From contig NZ_JAAOTJ010000030.1 in the NCBI RefSeq assembly GCF_011297335.1, forward strand, positions 1-53,701: DNA of 53,701 nucleotides. The letters are read 5' to 3'. Positions within the stretch are counted from its first letter, which is position 1, and the number at the start of each line of letters is the position of its first letter. The stretch is from Catellatospora methionotrophica (GTDB lineage: Bacteria > Actinomycetota > Actinomycetes > Mycobacteriales > Micromonosporaceae). Of the stretch, positions 16,619 to 25,961 are shown in pieces. Under the pieces are notes generated by a model. That model searched no databases and was not told the DNA's origin. It saw nothing but the letters and a program-made list of their open reading frames with translations. A program made the position numbers and the translations under genes.

Positions 16619-19600
16619 GTGTCAGCCCGCAGAGTGATGGCTTGGTACGGCGCCTGGATGGCCGTCCTGGCGGGGCTGTTCTATGCCCAGCCCGGCTGGC
16701 ACATCCCGCTCTGGAGCGCGATCGGCCTGAGCAGCGCGGGCGCGATCGTGTACGGCCTGTTCCGCTACCGCCCGCGCCGCTGGTCCCCGTGGTTCTGGAT
16801 CATCGCGGGCCTGCTCCTGCTCTCCTTCGGCGACACGCTCTACAATCTCATGACCGACGTGCTGCACCAGGTGAACCCGTTCCCGTCCCCGGCGGACATG
16901 CTCTACCTGGCGATGTATCCCGCGGTCACGATCGGCCTGCTCGGCCTGTCCAAGGCCGGAGCGGCCAGCCGGGACCGCACCGTGCCGCTGGACGCGCTGA
17001 TCGTCACCGCCGGGCTCGGCCTGCTCTCCTGGATCTTCCTGATCAGCCCGCAGATCCTCAACCAGGACCTGACCATGAGCCAGCGCCTGGTCTCCGTGGC
17101 GTACCCGCTGGGCGACATCCTCATCCTGGCCACGGTGGGCCGGCTGATATCCGTGGTGCCGTTCAGCCCCACGGTGGCACTGCTGACCGTCGGAGCGGTC
17201 GGCCTGCTGGCCGCCGACGTCATGTACGGCCTGGTCCAGTTGCACGGCTACTGGACCGTCGGCGGGCCCGTCGACCTGGGCTGGATCATCTTCTACTCCT
17301 GCTGGGGCGCGGCCGCGCTGCACCCGTCGATGGCCGACCTGACCACCCCCCGTGTGGTCAAACCACGCGAGATGCGCACGCTGCACCAGGCCCTGCTCAC
17401 GCTGTTCGTTCTCATTCCACTCGCGGTGCTGATCGTCGGCGTGGGCCAGGGGCGGCTCAAGTATCCGATGGTCATCGTCGCCTTCGTGGTGTGCACGGTG
17501 CTGCTGGTGCTGATGCGCCTGTTCGGTGTGATCAACAGCTACCGGGGCAACACCATCCGCACCAGCGGCATCCGGGCCAGCAACGCCGCGCTGATGTCGG
17601 CGACCACGGTCGAGGGCGTCACCTGGGCGCTCAAGCGCACCGCCGAGCGGCTGCTGCCGCCGGGCTCGGACTACCGGGTCGCCATGGTCATGAACGACGG
17701 CACCGCGCCCGACCTGTTCCATCCCGCGCCCACCACGATGGGCTCCCGGCTGCGCTTCACCAAGTCGCTGCCGCCGGACATCGCGGCCCAGATGGGCGAT
17801 TTCGAGATCACCATGATCTGCCCGCTGGCCCTGGAGGACCGGCCCACCGGCGATCCGCACATCGGCATGCTGCTGATCTCCTCGGACGAGAACTCGCTCA
17901 GCTACCTGCAGCTGCCGATGGAGCTGGTCGCCGCCCAGGCCGCGCTGGCCATCGAGCGGATCATGCTGAGCAACGAGATCACCCGCCACAACAGCGAGCG
18001 CTACTTCCGCACCCTGGTGCACAACACCTCGGACGTGATCCTGATCCTCGAACCGGACGGCGGCCGCATCCGGTACGCCAGCCCGTCCGCCCCGTCGGTG
18101 TTCGGCACCGCGGAGCTTCCCGGCAAGAACCTCTCCCAGCTGGTCGACAGCCCGCACCACACCCTGGTCGCCGGCCTGTTCCGGCTGGCCGCAGCCGAGG
18201 ACGAGGCGGTCGACACCGCGGACTGGACCGTGCTGCGCCCCGACGGCACCACCGTGCAGACCGAGGTCTCCTGCCGTGACCTGCGCGACGAACCGACCGT
18301 CAACGGCCTGGTGGTGACCCTGCGCGACGTCACCGACCAGCGCCGGATGGAGTCCGAGCTGACCCACCTGGCGTACCACGACTCGCTCACCGGCCTGGCC
18401 AACCGGGTGCGCTTCGCCGAGCGCATCGGCCAGGCCATCGCCCGCGCCGACGCCGACGGCTCCATCGTCGGCGTGCTGTTCATCGACCTCGACGACTTCA
18501 AGGTCGTCAACGACACCCTCGGCCACGAGCACGGGGACCGGCTGCTGCGTGCCGTCGGCGAGCGGCTGGCCGGGGTGCTGCGCGCCGACGACGTTGCGGC
18601 CCGGCTCGGCGGCGACGAGTTCGCCGCGCTGATCGAGGGCGCTCCCGACGCCGCCACCATCGACGACGTCGCCGATCGGATCGTGGCCGCGCTGGCCGAG
18701 CCGTTCACCATCGACGACCGGCTGGTCTCCGGCATCGCCAGCATCGGCATCGCCACCAGCGCCGACGCGCGCAGCGCACCCGAGTTGCTGCGACAGGCCG
18801 ACCTGGCGCTGTACGTCGCCAAGGGCGAGGGCAAGGGCCAGTGGCGGCGCTACCTGCCCGACCTGCACACCGCGATCGTGGAGCGGCTGGAACTGCGCGC
18901 CGAGCTGGACCAGGCCATCGCGGGCAAGGAGTTCACGGTCGAGTTCCAGCCGATCGTCGAGCTGCGCACCGGCTTCACCGCCGGGTACGAGGCGCTGGTC
19001 CGGTGGAACCACCCCACCCGTGGGCGGCTGCTGCCGGGCGAGTTCATCGAGGTCGCCGAGGAGTCGGGGCAGATCGTGGCGATCGGCGACCAGGTGCTGC
19101 GCGGAGCGGTGGCCGAGGCGGCACGCTGGCAGCGCGAGGCGGGCACGACGTCGGTGCCGTACGTCAGCATCAACGTCTCCGCCCGCCAGTTCCGCACCCC
19201 GGGGTTCGTGGCCAGCCTGCACGAGACGCTGGCCGCCGAAGGGCTGCCGCCGCACCAGCTCATGCTGGAGATCACCGAGAGCCTGCTGCTGCGTGACGAC
19301 GACGGGGTCTGGGAGGACCTCACCGAGCTGCGCACCACCGGCATCCGGGTGGCCATCGACGACTTCGGCACCGGCTACTCGTCGCTGAGCTACCTGCGCC
19401 ACGTACCGCTGGACGTGGTGAAGATCGACCGGCTGTTCACCAGCACCATCGCCTCCTCGGCGCAGCAGGCCGCGCTCGTCGACGGGATCGTCCGGCTGGC
19501 CCACACGCTGGGCCTGCAGGTGATCGCCGAGGGCATCGAGCGCACCGTCGAACGCGACCTGCTGTCACGCATCGGCTGCCGCTACGGCCAGGGTTTCCTG

Positions 19601-19666
19601 TTCGCCCGCCCGCTCACCAGCGAGCAGGCCATCAGCTTCATCACCGAGCAGAAGGTGGCCGCATGA
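16619..19666 (+). CDS. Membrane PAS-GGDEF-EAL protein (c-di-GMP turnover)
   Basis: About 1015 residues. The N-terminal 300 residues hold about nine membrane spans. A GAF-like stretch follows (about 320-460), then a PAS domain (about 465-575), a GGDEF domain and an EAL domain. GGDEF is intact at residues 664-668, with an RxxD inhibitory site just before it. The EAL domain keeps E791AL, NVSARQF, EITES, DDFGTGYSSL, KIDR and QGFLFARPL, so both cyclase and phosphodiesterase activities look possible. The GTG at 16619 follows GGAAGGAGGA closely; upstream in-frame sequence lacks family character. It precedes the oxoamine-synthase-like gene by 49 bp and may be co-transcribed. Confidence 0.93.
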   Translation: MSARRVMAWYGAWMAVLAGLFYAQPGWHIPLWSAIGLSSAGAIVYGLFRYRPRRWSPWFWIIAGLLLLSFGDTLYNLMTDVLHQVNPFPSPADMLYLAMYPAVTIGLLGLSKAGAASRDRTVPLDALIVTAGLGLLSWIFLISPQILNQDLTMSQRLVSVAYPLGDILILATVGRLISVVPFSPTVALLTVGAVGLLAADVMYGLVQLHGYWTVGGPVDLGWIIFYSCWGAAALHPSMADLTTPRVVKPREMRTLHQALLTLFVLIPLAVLIVGVGQGRLKYPMVIVAFVVCTVLLVLMRLFGVINSYRGNTIRTSGIRASNAALMSATTVEGVTWALKRTAERLLPPGSDYRVAMVMNDGTAPDLFHPAPTTMGSRLRFTKSLPPDIAAQMGDFEITMICPLALEDRPTGDPHIGMLLISSDENSLSYLQLPMELVAAQAALAIERIMLSNEITRHNSERYFRTLVHNTSDVILILEPDGGRIRYASPSAPSVFGTAELPGKNLSQLVDSPHHTLVAGLFRLAAAEDEAVDTADWTVLRPDGTTVQTEVSCRDLRDEPTVNGLVVTLRDVTDQRRMESELTHLAYHDSLTGLANRVRFAERIGQAIARADADGSIVGVLFIDLDDFKVVNDTLGHEHGDRLLRAVGERLAGVLRADDVAARLGGDEFAALIEGAPDAATIDDVADRIVAALAEPFTIDDRLVSGIASIGIATSADARSAPELLRQADLALYVAKGEGKGQWRRYLPDLHTAIVERLELRAELDQAIAGKEFTVEFQPIVELRTGFTAGYEALVRWNHPTRGRLLPGEFIEVAEESGQIVAIGDQVLRGAVAEAARWQREAGTTSVPYVSINVSARQFRTPGFVASLHETLAAEGLPPHQLMLEITESLLLRDDDGVWEDLTELRTTGIRVAIDDFGTGYSSLSYLRHVPLDVVKIDRLFTSTIASSAQQAALVDGIVRLAHTLGLQVIAEGIERTVERDLLSRIGCRYGQGFLFARPLTSEQAISFITEQKVAA

Positions 19667-19715
19667 GCCGGCGATTCGGCAGTCCCGGAGACGGCGCGCG
19701 TACCGGGGAGGGGGC

Positions 19716-20969
19716 ATGACGAAGACGTCGGCGCACCTGCCGGACGCGCACCGGGTGCCGTCGGTCGACCAACTGGACCGGCTGCGCACCCAGACGCCGA
19801 TGTACGACGCGATCATCGAGGAGGTCGACGGCCGCCGCATCCGCGTCGGCGACACCTGGCTGACCGACTTCGCGTCCTGCAACTACCTCGGCTTCGACCT
19901 CGACGAGGACATCATCACCGCCGGTGAGCGGGCGGTGCGCCGCTGGGGCACACATCCCGGCTGGTCACGCCTGCTCGGCAACCCGCGGCTCTACCCCGAG
20001 ATCGAGGAGCGGCTGACCGAACTGCTCGGCGCGCCGGACACCCTCGTGCTGCCGACGATCACCCACATCCACATGTCGGTGCTGCCCGCGCTGGTCGGCG
20101 GCGGCACGGTGTTCGTCGAGGCCAGCGCGCACAAGACGATCTACGACGGCGGCGCGTACGCCCGGGGGCTGGGCGCGCGGCTCTACCGCTGGCACGCGGA
20201 GGACCTTGACGAGCTGGTGCGGCTGCTGCGCTCGGCCGATCCGGGCCGGCCCCGGGTGGTCTGCCTCGACGGCGTGAACAGCATGACCGGCAACATCCCG
20301 GATCTGGCCGCGCTCGCCACGGTCTGCCGCGAGTGGGGCGCGCTGCTGTACGTCGACGACGCGCACGGCTTCGGCGTGATCGGCGAACGCGGCGACGGGG
20401 CGAGCACGCCGTACGGGTCGCGCGGCAACGCGGTGGTGCGCCACTGCGGGCAGACGTACGACGACGTGGTGCTCGTCGGGGGTTTCTCCAAGGCGTACTC
20501 GGCGCTGCTGGCGTTCGTGGCAGTGCCCACGGCGGTGAAGGAGCACCTGAAGCTCGCCGCCCCGCCCTACCTGTACTCCGGGCCGTCGCCGGTGCACTCG
20601 CTGGCGGCGGTGCTGGCCGGGTTCGACGTCAACGAGGCCCGCGGCGAGCAGCTGCGCGCCACGCTGCACCGGCTGACGGCCCGGGTGCTGGCGCACCTGC
20701 GAACGCTCGGCGTGCACACACCCAACCGGCACCAGACCCCGGTGATCGAGCTGCCGCTGTCCCCCGGCTACGACCTGGCGGAGGTGGCCGACCTGCTCTG
20801 GCGGCGCGGCGTGTACGTCACGCTGGCCGCGTACCCGCTGGTGCCGCGCGGGCAGGTCGGCTTCCGGGTGCAGCTGACCTCGGCCCATACCGACGCGCAG
20901 GTGGATCAGCTCAACGCGGTGCTGACCGAACTCGACGGCCGCGGCGCCCTCCGCCGTGCCCTCAGGTAG
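19716..20969 (+). CDS. PLP-dependent alpha-oxoamine-synthase-like enzyme
   Basis: A 417-residue fold-type I PLP enzyme of the 8-amino-7-oxononanoate synthase, 2-amino-3-ketobutyrate ligase and CqsA group. FASCNYLGFD near residue 50, the PLP-binding DDAHGFGVIG, and GGFSKAYS with the Schiff-base lysine near residue 259 are clear. These enzymes condense an acyl-CoA with an amino acid and release CO2. No biotin genes are nearby, so a role other than biotin synthesis is likely; CqsA-like signal synthesis or a lipid headgroup are guesses. The ATG follows GGGGAGGGGG. The upstream neighbour is a c-di-GMP enzyme and the downstream neighbour a DUF309 protein. Confidence 0.85.
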   Translation: MTKTSAHLPDAHRVPSVDQLDRLRTQTPMYDAIIEEVDGRRIRVGDTWLTDFASCNYLGFDLDEDIITAGERAVRRWGTHPGWSRLLGNPRLYPEIEERLTELLGAPDTLVLPTITHIHMSVLPALVGGGTVFVEASAHKTIYDGGAYARGLGARLYRWHAEDLDELVRLLRSADPGRPRVVCLDGVNSMTGNIPDLAALATVCREWGALLYVDDAHGFGVIGERGDGASTPYGSRGNAVVRHCGQTYDDVVLVGGFSKAYSALLAFVAVPTAVKEHLKLAAPPYLYSGPSPVHSLAAVLAGFDVNEARGEQLRATLHRLTARVLAHLRTLGVHTPNRHQTPVIELPLSPGYDLAEVADLLWRRGVYVTLAAYPLVPRGQVGFRVQLTSAHTDAQVDQLNAVLTELDGRGALRRALR

Positions 20970-20990
20970 CGCGCGGGGCAGGATGGTGTG

Positions 20991-21476
20991 ATGAGCGGTG
21001 CGGTGGAACGGGATCGGGACACGGCTGGACGGCCCCGCAACGCGCGCCCGCGCGACGGGCTCGGCCGCCCGCTGCCGCACGGTGCGCCGGGCGTGCCGAC
21101 CACGCCGGACGACCTGCGCCTGCCGCCGGACGAGGCACTCGCGCAGGCGCAGCGGCTGCTGGTCGAGGGTCACGCGTTCCACGCGCACGAGGTGCTGGAG
21201 GGCGCGTGGAAGGCCGCCCCCGAGCCGGAGCGCGAGCTGTGGCGCGGGCTGGCGCAGCTCGCGGTCGGCCTCACCCACGCCCGGCGGGGCAACGCCACCG
21301 GCGCGGCCCGCCTGCTGCGCAGGGCCGCCGACCGGATCGAGCAGTACGCGGCACACCCGCCCCACGACGTCGCGGTCACCGGCCTGGTGACCTGGTCCCG
21401 GGCCCTGGCCGCACGGATCGAGCAGAACGGCCTGGACGGTCTCAGCCCCGACGCGTTCGTTGCGCGTCTGCGGTGA
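20991..21476 (+). CDS. DUF309 domain-containing protein
   Basis: A 161-residue protein. The central part reads ALAQAQRLLVEGHAFHAHEV and then LEGAWKAAPEPERELWRGLA, the hallmark of DUF309, with His and Glu residues that may bind metal. The first 40 residues are Arg/Pro-rich and variable. The ATG at 20991 sits one codon after an in-frame GTG; I take the ATG. It follows the oxoamine synthase gene by 21 bp and is probably in the same transcript. The function of DUF309 is not established. Confidence 0.85.
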   Translation: MSGAVERDRDTAGRPRNARPRDGLGRPLPHGAPGVPTTPDDLRLPPDEALAQAQRLLVEGHAFHAHEVLEGAWKAAPEPERELWRGLAQLAVGLTHARRGNATGAARLLRRAADRIEQYAAHPPHDVAVTGLVTWSRALAARIEQNGLDGLSPDAFVARLR

Positions 21477-21935
21477 TCAGCCGAGCGTCACGCCGGTGAT
21501 CGAGGTGCCCGGCGGCAGGTCGCGGACCTGTTCGTGGATCTGCCCGGCGATGTTCACCGCGACGGTGAAACTCTCCACGACGACGGACTCGACCGTGACA
21601 CCGCCGCCGATGACCGGTGGCGGCATGAACGTGTACACCTGGTCCGGCCCGAGTCTCAGGCCACGCGCGTCGGCCTGGGCGGCGAGCCCGCCCAGCAGGT
21701 AGCGGTCCTGCCCCTGCTCGGTGGACAGCTCGCGTTCCAGCTCATCGGCCGACGCCCAGACCCTGGTGAGCGCGCCCTCGATGGTGTCGAGATACCAGCA
21801 GCCGTCCCCGCCGGCCAGGAACACGTCGCCGAACAGCGAGGTGAACAGCGGCTTGCGGCCCTCCAGGCCGAGCCACGACCACGCGTCGAGGGCCTGGTCG
21901 TACTGCTGCTCGCTGAACGTCTTGGTGAACCGCAT
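21477..21935 (-). CDS. DUF1851-like (T6SS immunity Tdi1-type) hypothetical protein
   Basis: A 152-residue soluble protein with a recognisable middle: EGRKPLFTSLFGDVFLAGGD, then CWYLDTIEG. This resembles DUF1851 proteins, some of which are immunity proteins of type VI toxins and others stand-alone. The C terminus ends with Gly/Val-rich strands (PPPVIGGGVTVESVVVESF). I start it at MRFTKTFSEQQ (21935); the 23 residues before that look non-coding. Its stop abuts the stop of the convergent DUF309 gene with no bases between. No toxin gene is seen beside it, so an immunity role is unsupported. Confidence 0.65.
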   Translation of the reverse strand: MRFTKTFSEQQYDQALDAWSWLGLEGRKPLFTSLFGDVFLAGGDGCWYLDTIEGALTRVWASADELERELSTEQGQDRYLLGGLAAQADARGLRLGPDQVYTFMPPPVIGGGVTVESVVVESFTVAVNIAGQIHEQVRDLPPGTSITGVTLG

Positions 21936-22047
21936 CCGCGCAGTATGCACGACCCGGCCCGAGGTCATCCGACTCGCCGTGCAGGTGGGCTGATGAGCGC
22001 TCAAAGACCCGCCCGGCTACCCGGCAGGTCCGGTGATCGTGGGCAGG

Positions 22048-22788
22048 TCAGAAGCCGGTGGAGCGGATCGCCTGCAGCACTGACCAGAAGGTGGCGCCGA
22101 GGGCGGCGGCGGACAGCGCCGAGGCGGTGTAGACCGGCCAGGAGACGGGCGCGTCGCGGCGGGCGGTCAGCACGGTCACGACGGCCATCGCGAGGCACAC
22201 CTGCGCCGCGTACGAGATGACATAGGCCTGAACGAAGGAGTCACCGATCATCGTCCAGGCCATGGTGAACAGTCCGTACAGGCCCTCGCCGGCCAGCAGG
22301 CCGAAGGCCGCCCCCGCGGCGGCCGCGGACGTACGCGGGGAGCCGTTGCGCACGGCATGGCCGAGCAGGCCAAGCACCAGCCCCGCACCGATCGCGAGCA
22401 GCGCCCAGAAACCCGCCGCGCGGGCCAAGCTGAACAGGGCGTACGTGTCGGCGGACGAGCCGTCCTCAAGCTGACCGCCGCTCCAGCGCCGCGACACGAA
22501 AAGGATCAGCAGGTAGTACATCGCGGTGGCGACGAGCAGCACGACGGTCGCGACGAGCGGTGCGCGGCGGGCCTGGCGGACCAGGTGACCCGTGACGAGC
22601 GCGGCCGCTCCCCAGGCGAAGCCGTTGCTGGTCAGCATCAGTACGAGCTGCCCCGCGAGCCCGGGCAGCTCGTCGCCGAGAAAAGCCAGCGTGCCGAGCA
22701 GCGCTCCGGCGACCGGCACCCAGCGCAGCGGTCGGCGGACCACACCGGGCGGATCGATCCCGGCTGGAGGGGTTTCCACTGTGGCCAT
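22048..22788 (-). CDS. Hypothetical integral membrane protein
   Basis: A 246-residue protein with about seven hydrophobic spans (for example VAGALLGTLAFLGDELPGLA, APLVATVVLLVATAMYYLLI, FWALLAIGAGLVLGLLG and VCLAMAVVTVLTA). It resembles actinobacterial DUF6518-type membrane proteins, but I am not sure of the family. The TTG at 22794 lies too close to the GAGGAG ribosome site, so I use the ATG at 22788. It stands alone on the minus strand, divergent from the next gene. No function can be assigned. Confidence 0.75.
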   Translation of the reverse strand: MATVETPPAGIDPPGVVRRPLRWVPVAGALLGTLAFLGDELPGLAGQLVLMLTSNGFAWGAAALVTGHLVRQARRAPLVATVVLLVATAMYYLLILFVSRRWSGGQLEDGSSADTYALFSLARAAGFWALLAIGAGLVLGLLGHAVRNGSPRTSAAAAGAAFGLLAGEGLYGLFTMAWTMIGDSFVQAYVISYAAQVCLAMAVVTVLTARRDAPVSWPVYTASALSAAALGATFWSVLQAIRSTGF

Positions 22789-22941
22789 CGACAACTACTC
22801 CTCGGATGCGGCGAACGGCAGGATGCGGTTCTACCATCGCCGAGCGTCACTATGGGGGCCGCTCTCCCGATCGCTCACCGCCGACCCGGTCCGATCTCGA
22901 CCACGCACGGGCCGACGCGGCGGCGTGACCAGGGCAATGCG

Positions 22942-23535
22942 ATGGGCAACGCCCGGATGCCGCAGGAGCCGCTGTCGGAGCAGTGGCATCTGGGGCCGGA
23001 CGACGACGTGACCGCCTGGGTGGCGGCCAGCAACGCCTGCCGGGAGCGGTACGAGCTGCGTGAGTATCACGACGCTGATCCGCCGGTGGGGGCGTACGAC
23101 CTGGTGAGCCTGCCCGGGTTGAAGGAGCGCGTCGAGTCCCATCCGGTGGTGGTCGCGGCGTGGCTGCCGTTCTCGTCCTGCATGGCCGCGCGCGGGCACG
23201 CCGTCGCGTGGCAGGGGCGGGACGACTTCCTGTTCCGGAACTGGGACCTGCGCCCGGAGGAGGCGCCGATCGACGGCCGCCCGGCGGGGCCGGGGTGGGT
23301 GCTGGCGGAGGCCGAGCTGAAGGCGCTCTACACCGACGACGCCGAGTGCCGGATGCCCGCGCACCTGGCGGCGATGCGACTGCTGTCGTGGTGGCTGGAC
23401 GCGTGGGAGACCGCGCACCGCGAGGAGCTGGACCGCGTACGCGCCGACTGGGAACGCCGCCTGGCCGAGGCCGCCCGGCTGCCGACCGAGATCGCCCTGC
23501 CCTCGTTCACGCCGCGCCCGTCCCCCGGGGCCTGA
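22942..23535 (+). CDS. Hypothetical soluble protein
   Basis: About 197 residues, acidic and Trp-rich, with no signal or membrane span. The phrases VTAWVAASNACRERYELREY, VVVAAWLPFSSCMAARGHAV and the helix LLSWWLDAWETAHREELDRV look like genuine coding sequence. I do not recognise the family. The start could be the ATG at 22942 or the one at 22957; the much longer upstream frame is antisense of the membrane-protein gene. A strong Rho-independent terminator follows 24 bp after the stop, so it is a single-gene unit. Confidence 0.7.
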   Translation: MGNARMPQEPLSEQWHLGPDDDVTAWVAASNACRERYELREYHDADPPVGAYDLVSLPGLKERVESHPVVVAAWLPFSSCMAARGHAVAWQGRDDFLFRNWDLRPEEAPIDGRPAGPGWVLAEAELKALYTDDAECRMPAHLAAMRLLSWWLDAWETAHREELDRVRADWERRLAEAARLPTEIALPSFTPRPSPGA

Positions 23536-23558
23536 GGTGGAACCTCTGTCGACAGTGC

Positions 23559-23601
23559 GGCCGGCGGTCGCTCACCCCCGTTAGCGACCGCCGGCCTTTT
23601 T
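23559..23601 (+). terminator. Rho-independent terminator with T tract
   Basis: A perfect 14-bp stem (23559-23572 with 23583-23596), a 10-base loop and five Ts. This is the most canonical plus-strand terminator in the window and ends the hypothetical gene at 22942. Confidence 0.92.
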
Positions 23602-23944
23602 CACTGTCCGGGTGAACGCCGTCCCCCAACGGCATCTGTCCACCCATCCCCCTGTGCACTTCGCTCGGCGCCTGCGACCGGAAAACGAGTTCTCCGGCCT
23701 GGCCGGCCCGCTGGGACCCCTGGGGCCTTCATCGAGCGTCGCGCCACTGGGGATCACGCTACGTCGCCTGACCTGCGGTCGTCCAGGGCAAACTCAAGAT
23801 TTTTTCACTGAAAGTAATTGGCTCTCTACTCTCCGCATTTGCCCCGAAGCGCGGATTTCGCAGCCGGACCCCGCACCGGTAGGTACGAATTCACCCGTTC
23901 TGAGCGCAGCGCGCCACCGGATCCCGCCCGGATGGGCGTTTCGG
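23602..23944. other. Intergenic stretch without a convincing gene
   Basis: A 343-bp gap between the terminator and the end of the convergent GNAT gene. Frames here lack family similarity or sensible codon use. The section 23790-23845 is AT-rich for this genome, with a run of six Ts, and could hold a promoter or a small RNA, but I see no hairpin to support it. Confidence 0.5.
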
Positions 23945-24430
23945 CTACAGCCGCTGGTACATGACGTGCAGGCCGACGCGGCCGTGCTCGGGGTGCTCGA
24001 ACGCCTCCGGCACCGTGGCGAGGATCTCGAAGCCGAGCGCCTGCCACAGCCGTACCGCGGCGGTGTTGGTCTCCACGACGGCGTTGAACTGCATGCCGTG
24101 GTATCCCTGGGTCCGCGCCCAGTCCAGCACGTGCCCGCCCAGCGCCCGGCCCACGCCGCGCCCCTGGTGCGCCGGATCGACCATGAAACTCGCGGTCGCG
24201 ATGTGCGCCCCGCGACCCGGCCGGTTCGGGCCCATCTTGGCCGAGCCGAGCACGGTGTCCCCGTCCACGGCCACCACGGTCTGGCCCGGGGCCTGCTCCA
24301 TCCACCACGGCCGCGCCCGCTCGGTGTCCATGCCCTCCGGGAACGCGTAGCTCTCCCCCGCGGCAACGATCTCGGTGAAGAACGGGTAGATCGCCGCCCA
24401 GTCCGGGCCGGTCGCCTCTCGAATGATCAC
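23945..24430 (-). CDS. GNAT family N-acetyltransferase
   Basis: A 161-residue acetyltransferase that starts IIREATGPDWAAIYPFFTEI. The acetyl-CoA binding motif is HQGRGVGRALGGHVLDWART (about residues 88-107), and the strand FNAVVETNTAAVRLWQALGF is typical of the phosphinothricin/PAT-like branch. The GTG start at 24430 has TAGGGT about eight bases before it and no ribosome site, so it may be leaderless. The acceptor substrate is unknown. It is a single gene facing the terminator region. Confidence 0.9.
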   Translation of the reverse strand: MIIREATGPDWAAIYPFFTEIVAAGESYAFPEGMDTERARPWWMEQAPGQTVVAVDGDTVLGSAKMGPNRPGRGAHIATASFMVDPAHQGRGVGRALGGHVLDWARTQGYHGMQFNAVVETNTAAVRLWQALGFEILATVPEAFEHPEHGRVGLHVMYQRL

Positions 24431-24510
24431 GCCCGGACCCTACCGCCCCGGCCGAACGCCCCTCGACCGCGTTTCCGGCGGTGGGTGCGTCGGCCGGAGG
24501 CGGGCGCGGG

Positions 24511-25251
24511 TCAGATCAGGTCGGCGAGGGTCGCGTCGGCGGGCGGGGTGACGCGGCGGGTGACCCGGCGGGCGCGGACGTGGGCGGCGTGCGCGGCCGA
24601 GCGCAGGGAGTCCGCCGCCGCGACGGCCGCCTCGGTGGCCAGCCAGGTCTGCTTCTCGGTGTCGGCCGCGCGGCGGTACGCGGTGCGCAGCGACGCGCGG
24701 GCGAACTGCGACAGCATCGTCTCCTGCTCGATCGGGTGCCGGCGCGGGTCCCAGCCGCCGCGGTGGGCCAGCGCGTCGCTCAGTTCCAGGGCGGACAGCT
24801 GCTGGTGCGAGCAGGCCGACATGGCGGCGCGGTGCAGGTGGCGCTCGCGGAAGGCGTACTCGGCGGGGGTCTGCGGGGTGCGCGGCAGCGGGATCGCGGC
24901 GGCGGTCAGCGTCCGGCGCGCCTGCGAGTCGGCCTCGTCGTAGCGCTGCCACGCGGTCTCGGCAACGTCCTGCGCGGCCAGCCACTCCTCGCGCCGCCGC
25001 CGGGCGGTCGCCGCAGCGCGCTCGGCCGCTGCCGTCGCCTCGCGCGCCTTGCGGACCAGCGCCTGCGCGTGCGCCGCCAGCAGCGCCTGCTGCTCCAGTT
25101 CCGCCGGGGCGGGCGCGACCGGCGCGGGCTCCGGCTGGCGGGTGTACAGGGTCAGCGCGCCGATGGCCACGACGGCCAGCACGGCGAGCAGTGACCAGAC
25201 GAGCGCGGCGTTGGGCAGGTCACGGAGGAACAGGTCCAGGACGACGTTCAT
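24511..25251 (-). CDS. Hypothetical membrane-anchored coiled-coil protein
   Basis: About 246 residues. One N-terminal membrane span (ALVWSLLAVLAVVAIGALTL) is followed by a Pro-rich linker and long Ala/Arg/Glu-rich helices (AQALVRKAREATAAAERAAA, TARRRREEWLAAQDVAETAW) that look like a coiled coil, then a second helical part. I do not recognise the family; the pattern is common in actinomycetes. I use the ATG at 25251 with GAGGTG before it; the longer frame begins at the GTG inside that ribosome site. The 265 bp upstream contain no convincing gene. Confidence 0.75.
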   Translation of the reverse strand: MNVVLDLFLRDLPNAALVWSLLAVLAVVAIGALTLYTRQPEPAPVAPAPAELEQQALLAAHAQALVRKAREATAAAERAAATARRRREEWLAAQDVAETAWQRYDEADSQARRTLTAAAIPLPRTPQTPAEYAFRERHLHRAAMSACSHQQLSALELSDALAHRGGWDPRRHPIEQETMLSQFARASLRTAYRRAADTEKQTWLATEAAVAAADSLRSAAHAAHVRARRVTRRVTPPADATLADLI

Positions 25252-25516
25252 GATCGACACCTCGGGGTGGGTGGAGGGGTGGACGCGACTTCGGGGGTTC
25301 TTCGCGAGAGGAGACGTTGCGGGTGCTCAGACGCCGGGCATGGCGTTGCTCCGGTGCGCGGTCCCGCGGTGCTCAGTCGCGGGGAGAGGTCTCGCGGGGA
25401 GAGTCCTCGCGCGGCGAGGCGTGATCCGGACGGCGGACACGGATGAGCGTCAGCGCATCAGGGGCCCTTATGCCGGAGGCGACGCCGCAGATCGGCAGCG
25501 GCTAGACGACCGAGGA

Positions 25517-25837
25517 TCAGGCAGGCGGGGCGCGGCTGCCCTGCGCCCGCTGGTGTGCCGAGCCCGGCAGCCTGACGGCGTACACGGCGACACGGTCGAC
25601 CGTGACCTGCTCGGCGGTTCCGATCTGGACGGGTGCCGCCGCCGGGGCGGGTGCCGCCTCGTAGCTGGCGGCGGCCTCGCTGACCGTCGTCTGCTCGGCC
25701 TGCGGCCGGGCCACGGGCTGCGCGGCGTGTCCCGCCGAGGGGGCGAGCAGCAGGCCCATCAGGGCCAGCGCGGTGAGCATCCGCGCCGAAAGGCGCACGA
25801 CCCACCGGATTGGACCGGTGGGCGCGCTGAATGTCAC
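25517..25837 (-). CDS. Small secreted hypothetical protein
   Basis: About 106 residues. A basic start (RWVVRLSAR), a hydrophobic core (MLTALALMGLLLAPS) and AGHAAQP give a clear export signal. The mature part is short, Ala/Pro/Val-rich and has no recognised domain. I set the start at the GTG at 25837, because TAGCTT lies about seven bases before it (a leaderless pattern); the ATG at MLTALALM is an alternative that would shorten the signal. The family is unknown. Confidence 0.55.
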   Translation of the reverse strand: MTFSAPTGPIRWVVRLSARMLTALALMGLLLAPSAGHAAQPVARPQAEQTTVSEAAASYEAAPAPAAAPVQIGTAEQVTVDRVAVYAVRLPGSAHQRAQGSRAPPA

Positions 25838-25961
25838 GAAACGAAAGCTACCCCGTTCGGGCGAACGTCGCATCCGGAGTGATCGAGACCACAGGGCGCG
25901 GCGGCACCGGTTCTCTGACAGACTGGCGACCGTCGCTGCCCGACGAACTCCGGGGGATCAC

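Noticed and set aside
21477..21935. Type VI secretion immunity function for the DUF1851-like protein
   Set aside because: No toxin, Hcp, VgrG or other secretion gene is nearby, and actinomycetes generally lack type VI systems.
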